NCBI GenBank assembly: GCA_052379845.1
Contig: JBQTCF010000020.1
Length of the DNA stretch: 64,000 nucleotides
Strand: one strand, 5' to 3'
DNA from: Roseinatronobacter sp052379845
GTDB lineage: Bacteria > Pseudomonadota > Alphaproteobacteria > Rhodobacterales > Rhodobacteraceae
The position numbers and the translations under genes are program-made. Positions within the stretch are counted from its first letter, which is position 1, and every line of letters begins with the position of its first letter. Below the pieces are notes generated by a model that was not told where the DNA came from, did no database searches, and saw only the letters and a program-made list of their open reading frames with translations. This document shows positions 39,368 to 48,021 of the stretch, one piece after another.

Positions 39368-39925
39368 ATGGCCGGACTGACAGACAAACAAGAGAAATTC
39401 GTTGACGAATACCTGATCGACCTGAACGCAACTCAGGCCGCAAAGCGTGCTGGATACAGCGAAAAGACCGCTCATCGTATCGGTGCAGAAAACATGCAGA
39501 AACCTGCAATTGTTGCCCGTATCAAAGAACGCCAACTCGACGCCCAGAAGCGAACAGAGGTCACACTTGACCGGATCATCGAGGAGATGGCGAAAGTCGC
39601 CTTCTCGGATCTTCGCAAAGTCCTAAGCCCTGATGGTCATCTTCTGAACCCCCAGAACTGGGATGATGATACCGCCGGCGCAATCGCATCGCTGGAAGTC
39701 GTGGCACAGCCCGCAGGCGTCGATGAGAATGGCGACAAGGTCATTGAGCATGTCCACAAGATCAAAACCTGGGACAAGATGTCAGCCCTGGAGAAACTGG
39801 GCAAGCATCTGGGACTCGGTGACAGGGCCGCACAGCAACGAACCGATACGCTTGCTGAAGCTATCAAGGAAATCAATGCGCGCGGCAGCGCTGCGCCAAT
39901 CGCAACAGACATGGATGAGGAATAG
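39368..39925 (+). CDS. Terminase small subunit
   Basis: A 185-residue protein. It starts LTDKQEKFVDEYLIDLNATQ and has an HTH-like AAKRAGYSEKTAHRIGAENM, the pattern of phage small terminase subunits that recognise DNA for packaging. I chose the ATG at 39368. The large subunit gene is 2.3 kb away, with four other genes between. Confidence 0.9.
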   Translation: MAGLTDKQEKFVDEYLIDLNATQAAKRAGYSEKTAHRIGAENMQKPAIVARIKERQLDAQKRTEVTLDRIIEEMAKVAFSDLRKVLSPDGHLLNPQNWDDDTAGAIASLEVVAQPAGVDENGDKVIEHVHKIKTWDKMSALEKLGKHLGLGDRAAQQRTDTLAEAIKEINARGSAAPIATDMDEE

Positions 39926-39927
39926 CT

Positions 39928-40161
39928 GTGGACGTGAACCTTACAACAAGCTGGCAGGCAGTCGCAGAGGGCGAAGGGCCGGTCACATTTGAAGCGCTAA
40001 ACCGCAACGTGCGCTGGTGGGTGGCGACATCGGCCCCGACAACCACCGGGCTGTCAGCAGAGCCAGACAAACCGACATCGCTGCAACTCGAATCGGGCGA
40101 AGTTTTATATTTGCGCGGGTCTGGAACAGCTGTGGTCCTCACCGCGAATCCAGTTACCTGA
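39928..40161 (+). CDS. Small virion-type hypothetical protein
   Basis: A 77-residue protein, GTG start. WQAVAEGEGPVTFEALNRNV and LQLESGEVLYLRGSGTAVVL look like a beta-sandwich decoration or fibre-linker domain. It is the first of four genes between TerS and TerL. Confidence 0.55.
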   Translation: MDVNLTTSWQAVAEGEGPVTFEALNRNVRWWVATSAPTTTGLSAEPDKPTSLQLESGEVLYLRGSGTAVVLTANPVT

Positions 40162-40448
40162 TGCGATTGCTTGCCGGTCATAACCTGCGCGCACGCGGCA
40201 TGATACTGCCCGGCCATGGGCTGACGGGCCGCACCCTGCCCGCCGCGCTGCGCAGCATCACGCGCCTGTTTCCGGGCTATCTGGATGGGTCGCGGTTTGT
40301 TTGCGCCGTGCCCGCCAGCGCGCATTGGCACAGCGCAGTCGGGGGCATCAACGGAGCCGTGTTTGACTGCGCATACCCAACCCCCGGCACAACGCCAGAT
40401 GACGGCCCATATGCGCCGTTTGATTGTTCATGGAGTGACGAAGAATGA
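40161..40448 (+). CDS. Hypothetical phage protein
   Basis: A 95-residue protein whose ATG overlaps the upstream stop (TGATG). Two cysteines and many aromatic residues (WHSAVGGINGAVFDCAYP). It probably belongs to the spike cassette; no family recognised. Confidence 0.5.
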   Translation: MRLLAGHNLRARGMILPGHGLTGRTLPAALRSITRLFPGYLDGSRFVCAVPASAHWHSAVGGINGAVFDCAYPTPGTTPDDGPYAPFDCSWSDEE

Positions 40449-41977
40449 GTTTTATCACAACCCCGATTAACCCCGATCCCGCAAATCAGGGCGGCGACAG
40501 CGGCGAAGTCAAAGCGCTGAAAACGTTGGCCATCCATGACTTCTACTTCGGGGCCGCAGCGCGTGCCGATGATCCCGATCTGGGCGCAACGCGCGAACGG
40601 ATAAACCCGTTGCTGACCGCAATCGGGCAGTCCGAAATCGCGTGCGGCGAATATTTCGTGACCGCCGGTCCCAAACTCAACCTGCTCAACAACATCAACG
40701 CGGCTCTTGGCGCAGCAGTCGGCGCGAACAACGCATTCGTGATCGACCCCGAAACGGTATTTTCCGACACCGCAGGCACCACGCCCGCTACGTTTGGCGG
40801 CGGTATCGCAGCCATCCGAGACACAGGCGGGGCACTGTTTGCGGTGCAAGATACACCATCAGCCCGTCCGGCCTATGGCCGGCACCCCGCATCGGGGCTG
40901 CGCAACCGCCTGCCGAACAACCGTATGGATGGCGCGGCAGTGGGCGTATTGGGTGCCGGGGGGGCGCTGCCGACAGGCTGGAGCCTTGTGAATATCGCCA
41001 CTGGCGAGGTTGAGATCGTATCGCTGGCCCCAAAGAGCGGCAGACCGAATATCCGCATCCGGCTGAACGGCACACCCACGGGAAACATCCAGATCAACTT
41101 CACGCCCCCCGCGTCGGTTTCCAGCGCGACGGGCCAAACATGGACGGGGTCAGCATGGGTGCAGCAGGTTGGCGGCAGCAGTGCAAACATTTCTGGTGTG
41201 GCGCTGATCAACACACATTTCAGCACAAGCGGGTTTCTGGGCGCAACCAATGGCGGCAGTTTTCTCAGCACGATAGAAAGTGATCTGCGGCGCGTTGCGT
41301 CCGGTGGTATCGCACCAGAAAGCGTGACGAACACAGGCGGTGTGCTGCAACTGATCCATGCGAGCGGCCCCATCGACATCACCCTGGACATATCGGCACC
41401 GCAACTGGAACAGGCCAGCGCCCCCAGCGCAGTGCAGGTCACGGGCGCAAACGGGTTTGACGTGACCGAGGAGGGACAGCGCAGCGTCTATTACATGCGC
41501 AAGGACGGCGTTGATGACCGGCTCACGCTATCAGCAGCGTTCAGCGGGCAGACATCCTACACACTCGCGGCCGCGCATGATGTGGCGTTTCTGCCCGCCG
41601 CCCCGAATGAGGGGATCATTTTCGGCGGCACAGGGCGCTTTACCAAAACCGTGTCCAGCGGGCTGCGCTGGCGCAACGAAAGCACCGATAATCAGGTGGA
41701 TTTTTCAACGCAATCCGTGGCGGGGCGTCAGGTGGACATGGTGCGCGTGGCCGGGGCCGCAGCGCCAGAAGCGTGGCGCAACGGGCAGGCCGCGACGATC
41801 AACACAACGGCGGGCAGCTTTTCGCCGCTTGTCGGCCTGGCGCATATCGGCAGCGCGGGCACCACATATTCCGCTGGCCGCATCTACGGCGGGGCGCTGA
41901 TCCCTGCTGCAATCACACCAACACAGCGCCGCATTGTTGAGAGGGCGCTGGCATATGCATCGGGGGTGACGCTATGA
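40445..41977 (+). CDS. Head-spike/fibre protein with lectin-like domain
   Basis: A 510-residue virion protein. Residues about 150-330 (NRLPNNRMDGAAVGVLGAGG, PTGWSLVNIATGEVEIVSL, SATGQTWTGSAWVQQVGG) match what I recall as the phage head-spike fibre domain, a carbohydrate-binding type beta-sandwich. Residues 350-510 resemble a concanavalin A-like fold. It probably binds host surface glycans. Its position between the terminase genes is unusual for a receptor-binding protein. Confidence 0.72.
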   Translation: MSFITTPINPDPANQGGDSGEVKALKTLAIHDFYFGAAARADDPDLGATRERINPLLTAIGQSEIACGEYFVTAGPKLNLLNNINAALGAAVGANNAFVIDPETVFSDTAGTTPATFGGGIAAIRDTGGALFAVQDTPSARPAYGRHPASGLRNRLPNNRMDGAAVGVLGAGGALPTGWSLVNIATGEVEIVSLAPKSGRPNIRIRLNGTPTGNIQINFTPPASVSSATGQTWTGSAWVQQVGGSSANISGVALINTHFSTSGFLGATNGGSFLSTIESDLRRVASGGIAPESVTNTGGVLQLIHASGPIDITLDISAPQLEQASAPSAVQVTGANGFDVTEEGQRSVYYMRKDGVDDRLTLSAAFSGQTSYTLAAAHDVAFLPAAPNEGIIFGGTGRFTKTVSSGLRWRNESTDNQVDFSTQSVAGRQVDMVRVAGAAAPEAWRNGQAATINTTAGSFSPLVGLAHIGSAGTTYSAGRIYGGALIPAAITPTQRRIVERALAYASGVTL

Positions 41978-42261
41978 ACCACACGCCAACAGTGACGGTT
42001 GCTGAACTGATTGAGGGCCGCAGCGCCACACATCTGACCGGGGACCGCCCGATCTGGCAGGACGCAGGCGGGCGGGCGTTTGCGATTGCGTCCGGTCCCT
42101 GCGGGCCTTGGGTGCCTGAAGCCTGCAACGGTGAACCAGACCCCGAAGCGCCGATCATGCAAGCCGATGACGCCACGCCGGAAGCGCCGCTTGTGTGGTG
42201 CGCTGGTATGGACGGTCTGGCCGCGTTGGGTGCCATGGGGCTGGTGGTGGTGGAAGAATAA
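41974..42261 (+). CDS. Small acidic hypothetical protein
   Basis: A 95-residue acidic protein starting MNHTPTVTVAELIEGRSATH. It overlaps the spike gene by ATGA. Likely an accessory of the spike cassette, such as a chaperone or cap; this is inference. Confidence 0.5.
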   Translation: MNHTPTVTVAELIEGRSATHLTGDRPIWQDAGGRAFAIASGPCGPWVPEACNGEPDPEAPIMQADDATPEAPLVWCAGMDGLAALGAMGLVVVEE

Positions 42262-42264
42262 GCC

Positions 42265-43872
42265 GTGACAGCAACCGCAACCGCACCGATCAACGCAAAG
42301 ATATCGCCTGACTTTGTTCCTCAAACAGCGGAGGAAATGAAGGCATGTCTGGCGTCATGGGAATGGCGGATATTCAGCGGACAGCTTTACAAGATCATGG
42401 TCAAGACAGAAGGCGGGGATGGTGCAGGATTTGTCACGCCGTTCATCCCCAATGTGAACCAGCGGAAATTTCTCGCGGCGCTGCACTATCGGAATGTGAT
42501 TCTGAAAGCGCGCCAGCTCGGGTTTACTACGCTGATCGCAATCATCTGGTTAGATCATGCGTTGTTCAATGCCGACCAGCGCTGCGGCATCATTGCACAC
42601 AGCCTAGACGATGCAGAAGTCATTTTCCGCGACAAAGTGAAGTTCGCCTATCACAACCTGCCGGAAAGCGTGAAATCATCATTCCTATTAGCGCGCGAAA
42701 GCGCCAAGGAGCTTTTGTTCGCGCACAACAACAGTTCAATCCGCGTAGCGACATCAATGCGTTCGGGCACGATCCATCGCCTGCACATATCCGAAATGGG
42801 CAAGATAGCGGCAAAATTCCCCGAAAAAGCTATCGAAATTGTCACAGGCTCACTGCCTGCCGTGCCAACCACCGGTATAGCTGTCATTGAATCCACCGCA
42901 GAGGGGCAAGAAGGCGAATTTTTCGAGATAGCGACACGCGCGGAGCGGCAGAGCCAGACAGGCAAGAAACCCAGCATCACGGAATTCAAATTCCACTTCT
43001 TTCCATGGTGGAAAGACCCCGGATACAGACTGGACGCGAACCAAGCCGCGAACATCACCATCACGCCTGAACAGCACGAATATTTCGACACGATAGCCCG
43101 CGAGCAATCTACACATATCACTATCGAACAGCGCGCGTGGTATGTGGCCAAGCTCGAAAATGACTTTTCGGGCGACAACGAAAAGATGTGGCGCGAAATG
43201 CCATCCAGCCCTGAAGAATGCTGGCGCCGGAGTATCGAGGGCAAGTTCTATACCGCGCAGCTGGCCGCAGCGCGCGCGTCAGGCCGTATCACAAAAATCC
43301 CGCATGTCTCAAATGTATTGTGCCACACCTTCTGGGACATCGGCGCAGGCGATGGCACCGGCATCTGGATCATGCAGCATATCGGCCCGCAGGAGCGGTT
43401 CTTGCGCTATATCGAGGGCTGGGGCGAAGGCTATGCCTATTACGTCAGGCTCTTGCGTGAAACCGGCTGGCTGTTTGGCAAGCACTTCCTTCCGCATGAC
43501 GCCTCACATGTCCGGCAGCTTCAGGACCGTGTAGGTGCCCCCATTGAGGCGCTGGAGGAATTGGCACCGGACTGGTCATTTGAAATCGTCCCCCGCGTGC
43601 AGACCATTCAGCATGGCATTCAGGAAACCCGCGAAGCGTTCAGCCGCGCATGGTTTGATGAAGAAGGCTGCAAGGCCGGTCTGGATCATCTGGAACTATA
43701 CGGCAAGAAGTGGAACGCCCGCCTGGGCGTCTGGTCGCATGAACCCGAAAAGCTGGCCGGTCATTCCGAAGCAGCTGACGCACTACGGCAATGGGCGCAG
43801 GGCTATGACCCGCGCCTGATCAACTCGCAGCAACGCCCGCGCAGGCGGACCAAAGGGGGCATGGCGGCATGA
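42265..43872 (+). CDS. Terminase large subunit
   Basis: A 535-residue packaging motor. The ATPase part has the variant Walker A KARQLGFTT and an AVIESTAEGQ region. The nuclease part has FWDIGAGDGTGIWI, FLPHDAS and HSEAADALRQ, giving the usual acidic residues. GTG start three bases after the upstream stop. It cuts and pumps DNA into the head through the portal. Confidence 0.92.
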   Translation: MTATATAPINAKISPDFVPQTAEEMKACLASWEWRIFSGQLYKIMVKTEGGDGAGFVTPFIPNVNQRKFLAALHYRNVILKARQLGFTTLIAIIWLDHALFNADQRCGIIAHSLDDAEVIFRDKVKFAYHNLPESVKSSFLLARESAKELLFAHNNSSIRVATSMRSGTIHRLHISEMGKIAAKFPEKAIEIVTGSLPAVPTTGIAVIESTAEGQEGEFFEIATRAERQSQTGKKPSITEFKFHFFPWWKDPGYRLDANQAANITITPEQHEYFDTIAREQSTHITIEQRAWYVAKLENDFSGDNEKMWREMPSSPEECWRRSIEGKFYTAQLAAARASGRITKIPHVSNVLCHTFWDIGAGDGTGIWIMQHIGPQERFLRYIEGWGEGYAYYVRLLRETGWLFGKHFLPHDASHVRQLQDRVGAPIEALEELAPDWSFEIVPRVQTIQHGIQETREAFSRAWFDEEGCKAGLDHLELYGKKWNARLGVWSHEPEKLAGHSEAADALRQWAQGYDPRLINSQQRPRRRTKGGMAA

Positions 43873-44399
43873 ACCAGTTAATCACACCCAACAATGTGCA
43901 GCAAAAAGCGCAGCATGTGGACACATCAGACAGCGATGGCACCGAACACTACCGGCCCGCCATCGATCTGACTGTGACCTATGGCCCGCCCATCTCGCGG
44001 GGCGATGTCCTTGTCTATAAGACATGGCTGCGCCGCGGTGGAAAATGGGAACCCTGTCTGGTTCTGGTGCCCAAGGGCGCGATAATCAGCAACCAGCGCA
44101 TCACACCCTGCATCGTCCCGCTATCCCGCGCCCATGTCTGGGCCGAGGAAACCGGCGATTTTCAGGACTGTCTGATTTCAGCCGGCATGTTCTGCGCCAA
44201 CCTTGGCTACAACCCCTACAACCCCCGTAACCCGATGAAGATTATCGGCATCGTGCGCGACTGCCTGCATGATCTGCTGACCATCCCGCCGCGCTTCGAA
44301 GATGTCCCGCGCGAAGTCACCGCCGAAATGGAAGTCATCGACAACGCCACTGGCCGCGTCAAAGATATCGAAGTGAGTGATGACCATGGCATCATCTGA
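43869..44399 (+). CDS. Hypothetical protein between terminase and portal
   Basis: A 176-residue protein. After a polar N-terminus, VLVYKTWLRRGGKWEPCLVL and MKIIGIVRDCLHDLLTIPPR suggest a small alpha/beta fold. ATGA overlap with TerL and 14-base overlap with the portal gene. Function unknown. Confidence 0.6.
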   Translation: MNQLITPNNVQQKAQHVDTSDSDGTEHYRPAIDLTVTYGPPISRGDVLVYKTWLRRGGKWEPCLVLVPKGAIISNQRITPCIVPLSRAHVWAEETGDFQDCLISAGMFCANLGYNPYNPRNPMKIIGIVRDCLHDLLTIPPRFEDVPREVTAEMEVIDNATGRVKDIEVSDDHGII

Positions 44400-46665
44400 G
44401 ACACGCAAATCAGCGATTGAATCGCGCTTCAAGCAGGACAGCCCGATTGACAGGCTCAAAACGTCCAGCCACCTTTTCGGTGAAAAACCGCTGGCCGCCA
44501 TTGGCGATAAAAAGCTGGATGGCGAAAAGGCATCAAACCTGCACGACAGGCTGATCAGTCACTACCTGCGCGAACTGGACAGACAGGCCGATTGGCGTGC
44601 CCGGATGGAACGTGATGAAGATTTCTATGACAGCCACCAATGGGACCCCGACGACGAGCAAATCCTGAAGGATCGTGGACAGGAACCGATGGTTCTGAAC
44701 GTGATTTCACAATCCATCAACTGGATCATTGGCAGCGAACGGCGCGCACGAACCGACTACAAGATTCTGCCTCGCAAAAAAGAAGCATCCCAGCCCGCGC
44801 AGCGCAAATCCGAGATCCTGAAATATCTGTCTGACGCAAACAAATCGCAGTTCGCATTTTCTGATGCATTTGAAGAAATGGTAAAAGCTGGGTTGTCGTT
44901 CATGGAATGCGGTGTCCAGGAAGATACCGATGGCGAGCCAATCTATGACCGGTCGGAATCGTGGCGCAATATCATCTGGGACAGTCAGGCCCGCGAACGC
45001 GATCTGTCCGATGCGCGCTACATCTTCCGCACCAAATGGGTGGATACCGACACCGCTATCGCAATGTTCCCCAAGCGCAAGGAACATATCGAAATGTCGG
45101 CCGCCGCCGCAGAGGAGTTCGGGGGCAGTATCGACCGCTATGGTGATGATGCCATGGATGCGGCTGAATATGATGGCGTCCGCAACGGATACTCATCGAT
45201 AGAGCATCCTTCAGCCACCCGCGAGCGTGTCAGGCTGATCGAAGCATGGTTCAAGCTGCCAGAAACCACCGATGTCATGTCCGGCGGCGAGTTCACCGGC
45301 GAAATATATGACGAACTCAGCCGTGGGCACCGTGCACAGGTTGAATCCGGTGAAGCTGAAATCAGAAAGCGGCTGACCTTCCGCACTTATGTCATGGTGA
45401 TGACCACACGATCCGTGCTTTGGCTGTCTGAAAGCCCGTATCGCCACAACCGCTATCCGTTCTCGCCGATGTGGTGCTACCGCCGCGCAAAGACCGGCGA
45501 GCCGTATGGTGTGGTCAGGAACATGGTGGACGCCCAGAAAGACATCAACAAGCGCTTTTCCAAGGCACTGGCTATCCTGTCCAGCAATAAAACCATCATG
45601 GATGAAGGTGCAGTTGCCGATATCGATGCATATGCCGAGGAAGTCAAAAACCCCGATGCCGTGATCGTTAAGAAGGCGGGCAAAGAACTGAAGATCGATG
45701 CAGATCGCGAGCTTTCCGCTGCACATTTGTCAGTGATGCAGATGTCGATGCAGATGATCCAGACGCTTTCCGGGGTCACAGACGAAGCTATGGGGCGCAC
45801 AACAAACGCTGTATCCGGTCGCGCCATCATGGCCCGACAAGAGCAAGGTGCAGTATCAACGGCCAAGCCATTCGATGCTCTGCGCGCCAGCAAGCAGTAT
45901 CACGGTGAAAAGATGCTATCCTTGGTCGAGCAGTTTATGACCGAGGAAAAGAAGTTCCGCATCACGAACAGCCGTGGGCAACCCGATTTTGTCACCGTCA
46001 ACAACGAGGGTATGCCGGAAAACGACATCACACTGACCAAGGCCGATTACATCATATCCGATGACGACTGGAACGCATCGCTGCGTCAGGCGCAGGTTGT
46101 CGAACTTATGGAGCTAATGACACAACTTGCCCCCGTTGCCCCGCAGGTTGTCATGGTGCTGCTTGATTTGGTTGTCGAAGCCATGGACGTGCCCAGCCGC
46201 GAAGAAATCGTGAAGCGCATCCGCAACATCACCGGCATGGAAGATCCTGACGCTGATCCGAATGTGCCTGATCCTGAGCGTGACGCCCGCGAGAAGCAAA
46301 AGGCAGAGGCCGCAGAAATGGAACGCAGGATGGCGGCGGCGCAGATCGCCAAAGCCGAAGGCGATGCCGCGAAGTCCATGGCCCAAGCCGAAAAGGAGGG
46401 GGCCAACGCCGCCAAACTCCTGCAATCCCTCCCAGGCGCAGACATCGACCAGAAGCGCGCGGCACTGGAACTGGCGCTGACAATGCTGGCCAGCCCGCCA
46501 CAGGCCACTGCAACCGCCGATGTCATTCAGGAAGGAGCAGAACAGAAGTCCATGCAAGGCATAGCCGCCCTGCAAGGTGGTGAAGAACCACCCGTCAGCC
46601 CTGAACAACAGGCGATGATGGAGCAAGGGGCCGCCATGGCCGCGCAAGAACAGCAACCCGTGTAG
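44386..46665 (+). CDS. Portal protein, P22-like
   Basis: A 759-residue protein. The N-terminal part (FYDSHQWDPDDEQILKDRGQ, VLNVISQSINWIIGSERRAR) is typical of P22-like portals. The C-terminal ~150 residues are Gln/Glu/Ala-rich and helical, like the barrel of P22 portal. It forms the twelve-fold DNA gate. ATG at 44386 chosen; two upstream in-frame starts exist. Confidence 0.9.
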   Translation: MASSETRKSAIESRFKQDSPIDRLKTSSHLFGEKPLAAIGDKKLDGEKASNLHDRLISHYLRELDRQADWRARMERDEDFYDSHQWDPDDEQILKDRGQEPMVLNVISQSINWIIGSERRARTDYKILPRKKEASQPAQRKSEILKYLSDANKSQFAFSDAFEEMVKAGLSFMECGVQEDTDGEPIYDRSESWRNIIWDSQARERDLSDARYIFRTKWVDTDTAIAMFPKRKEHIEMSAAAAEEFGGSIDRYGDDAMDAAEYDGVRNGYSSIEHPSATRERVRLIEAWFKLPETTDVMSGGEFTGEIYDELSRGHRAQVESGEAEIRKRLTFRTYVMVMTTRSVLWLSESPYRHNRYPFSPMWCYRRAKTGEPYGVVRNMVDAQKDINKRFSKALAILSSNKTIMDEGAVADIDAYAEEVKNPDAVIVKKAGKELKIDADRELSAAHLSVMQMSMQMIQTLSGVTDEAMGRTTNAVSGRAIMARQEQGAVSTAKPFDALRASKQYHGEKMLSLVEQFMTEEKKFRITNSRGQPDFVTVNNEGMPENDITLTKADYIISDDDWNASLRQAQVVELMELMTQLAPVAPQVVMVLLDLVVEAMDVPSREEIVKRIRNITGMEDPDADPNVPDPERDAREKQKAEAAEMERRMAAAQIAKAEGDAAKSMAQAEKEGANAAKLLQSLPGADIDQKRAALELALTMLASPPQATATADVIQEGAEQKSMQGIAALQGGEEPPVSPEQQAMMEQGAAMAAQEQQPV

Positions 46666-46680
46666 TAAGGAGACCCAACT

Positions 46681-47694
46681 ATGGCTGATAAAGACGAACT
46701 GAAGGACCGCGACGACGATCTACCCATCTTGGCAGATGATCAGGACAATCAGGATGATGATGCCAATGCATCCGATGACGCCGAACGGGAAGATGAGTTT
46801 GGCGATGACGAACTGGCGGATCACGAAAAACACGTGCTTGAACTGCTGTCGGATGAAGAACTGGCCGCCCTGAACGGTGATGACGATGATCCTGGCGATG
46901 ATCCTGATCAGGTCGAGGATGAAACACAGGCCGCCGCCGCCCCCCAGCCAGACCCAGAACCGAAACCGGAGCCGGCGCCCGCCCCTGCCGCTGTGCAGGA
47001 GCAAAGCACTGCACCTGTTGAACTGACCGCTGAACAGATCGAGTTCATCAACACCAAGGCCAAGGAAGAACGTCAAGAAGCCATGGACAAGTGGCGTGAT
47101 GGCGATATGACCGATGATGAACTGCAAGCCGCGCTGGATCAAGTCGATCAGGCCAAAGAAGAAGCCCGTCAGGCCGCACTTGAACAAGCTGCAGAGGAGC
47201 GAGAAGCCGCAGCCTTTGAGGAGCGTAAGGCTGCGTTCCATTCCGCCGCGCGGGAGTATCTCACCAAGGATTACCCCGAACTGGCCGCCAAAGAGCATAT
47301 GGCAGAATATGACCGCCATGTGCGCCATGTCACAGGATCACCGCGCTTTGCCGGTCTGTCTGACAGGGAAATGCTTGAGGCCGCCCACAAGCTCTATGTG
47401 GCCGAGGCAGCCGCGCTTGGTTTTGATGCACCGCCGCTCAAGGGGGTCGACAATCCCGCACCCAAGCCGAAGTCCAAGGTCGAAACACGGGCGAAGATGC
47501 ACGTTCCAAAGCCTGATGTGGTGCCCACACTGGCCCGCGTTCCGTCCGCAGCGGCGAATTCGACAGTCGAAAACAAATGGACCGCCCTTCAACAGCAGTT
47601 CAACCGCGCCGATGCCGCTGGACGTGAAAAGATCATGAACAACTTGTCCGATGAAGACGCCGAATACTTCGCATCGCTGGACGTAGACGCCTGA
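46681..47694 (+). CDS. Acidic scaffold-like protein
   Basis: A 337-residue protein. The first ~100 residues are very acidic and disordered (DDDLPILADDQDNQDDDANA), then a Pro-rich linker and a long helix (ERQEAMDKWRDGDMTDDELQ onward), ending in a globular tail. Position between portal and capsid and composition fit a scaffolding protein. AAGGAG ribosome site. Confidence 0.72.
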   Translation: MADKDELKDRDDDLPILADDQDNQDDDANASDDAEREDEFGDDELADHEKHVLELLSDEELAALNGDDDDPGDDPDQVEDETQAAAAPQPDPEPKPEPAPAPAAVQEQSTAPVELTAEQIEFINTKAKEERQEAMDKWRDGDMTDDELQAALDQVDQAKEEARQAALEQAAEEREAAAFEERKAAFHSAAREYLTKDYPELAAKEHMAEYDRHVRHVTGSPRFAGLSDREMLEAAHKLYVAEAAALGFDAPPLKGVDNPAPKPKSKVETRAKMHVPKPDVVPTLARVPSAAANSTVENKWTALQQQFNRADAAGREKIMNNLSDEDAEYFASLDVDA

Positions 47695-47704
47695 CAACAA
47701 TGAC

Positions 47705-47732
47705 GACCGGCGGGCATAACCACTCGCCGGTC
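47705..47732. other. Stem-loop between scaffold and CsrA-like genes
   Basis: GACCGGCG and CGCCGGTC form an 8-bp stem with a 12-base loop. No T-run follows. It may slow transcription or protect mRNA ends. Confidence 0.6.
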
Positions 47733-47758
47733 ATCGTCCACCAATCAAGGATATAAGA

Positions 47759-47941
47759 ATGGCGCTGTGCATCAGGCTCAAACCGGGGGAAAGTGTAAGG
47801 CTCGGTGACAATACAGTTGTGAAGGTCGGGACCAGAACCCGCGGTGACAAGACCTGGCTCGAAATCGAGGCCCCCCGCGAGGTCAGGATAGAGCGCATCC
47901 CACTCGAAAAAACACCACATATAGATGATTGTTGCGAATGA
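47759..47941 (+). CDS. CsrA-like translational regulator
   Basis: A 60-residue protein. The order LKPGESVRLGDNTVVKVGT, WLEIEAPREVRIERIPL follows CsrA: GE-x-x-x-IGD near the start and AP(K/R)EV-x-x-x-R, with the Arg corresponding to the RNA-contacting Arg44 of E. coli CsrA. The first strand differs (IRLK in place of LTRR). CsrA dimers bind GGA motifs in mRNA leaders and block ribosomes. It sits 80 bases before the capsid gene, whose leader has a GGA hairpin. Confidence 0.75.
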   Translation: MALCIRLKPGESVRLGDNTVVKVGTRTRGDKTWLEIEAPREVRIERIPLEKTPHIDDCCE

Positions 47942-47974
47942 ATATCTACATGTGGTAGATTTTATGAAAGTGAT

Positions 47975-47988
47975 GGGCATGGATGTCC
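47975..47988 (+). promoter_or_regulatory. Candidate CsrA-binding hairpin in capsid leader
   Basis: GGGCATGGATGTCC can fold into a GGGC/GTCC stem (one G-T pair) with ATGGAT as hexaloop. GGA is thus in the loop, as in the CsrA consensus ACARGGATGT (8 of 10 positions agree). A second GGA lies at 48003 and a third in the ribosome site GAGGA (48010-48014) of the capsid gene. Confidence 0.6.
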
Positions 47989-48021
47989 TCCGCAACCATT
48001 CTGGACGCCGAGGATATACAC

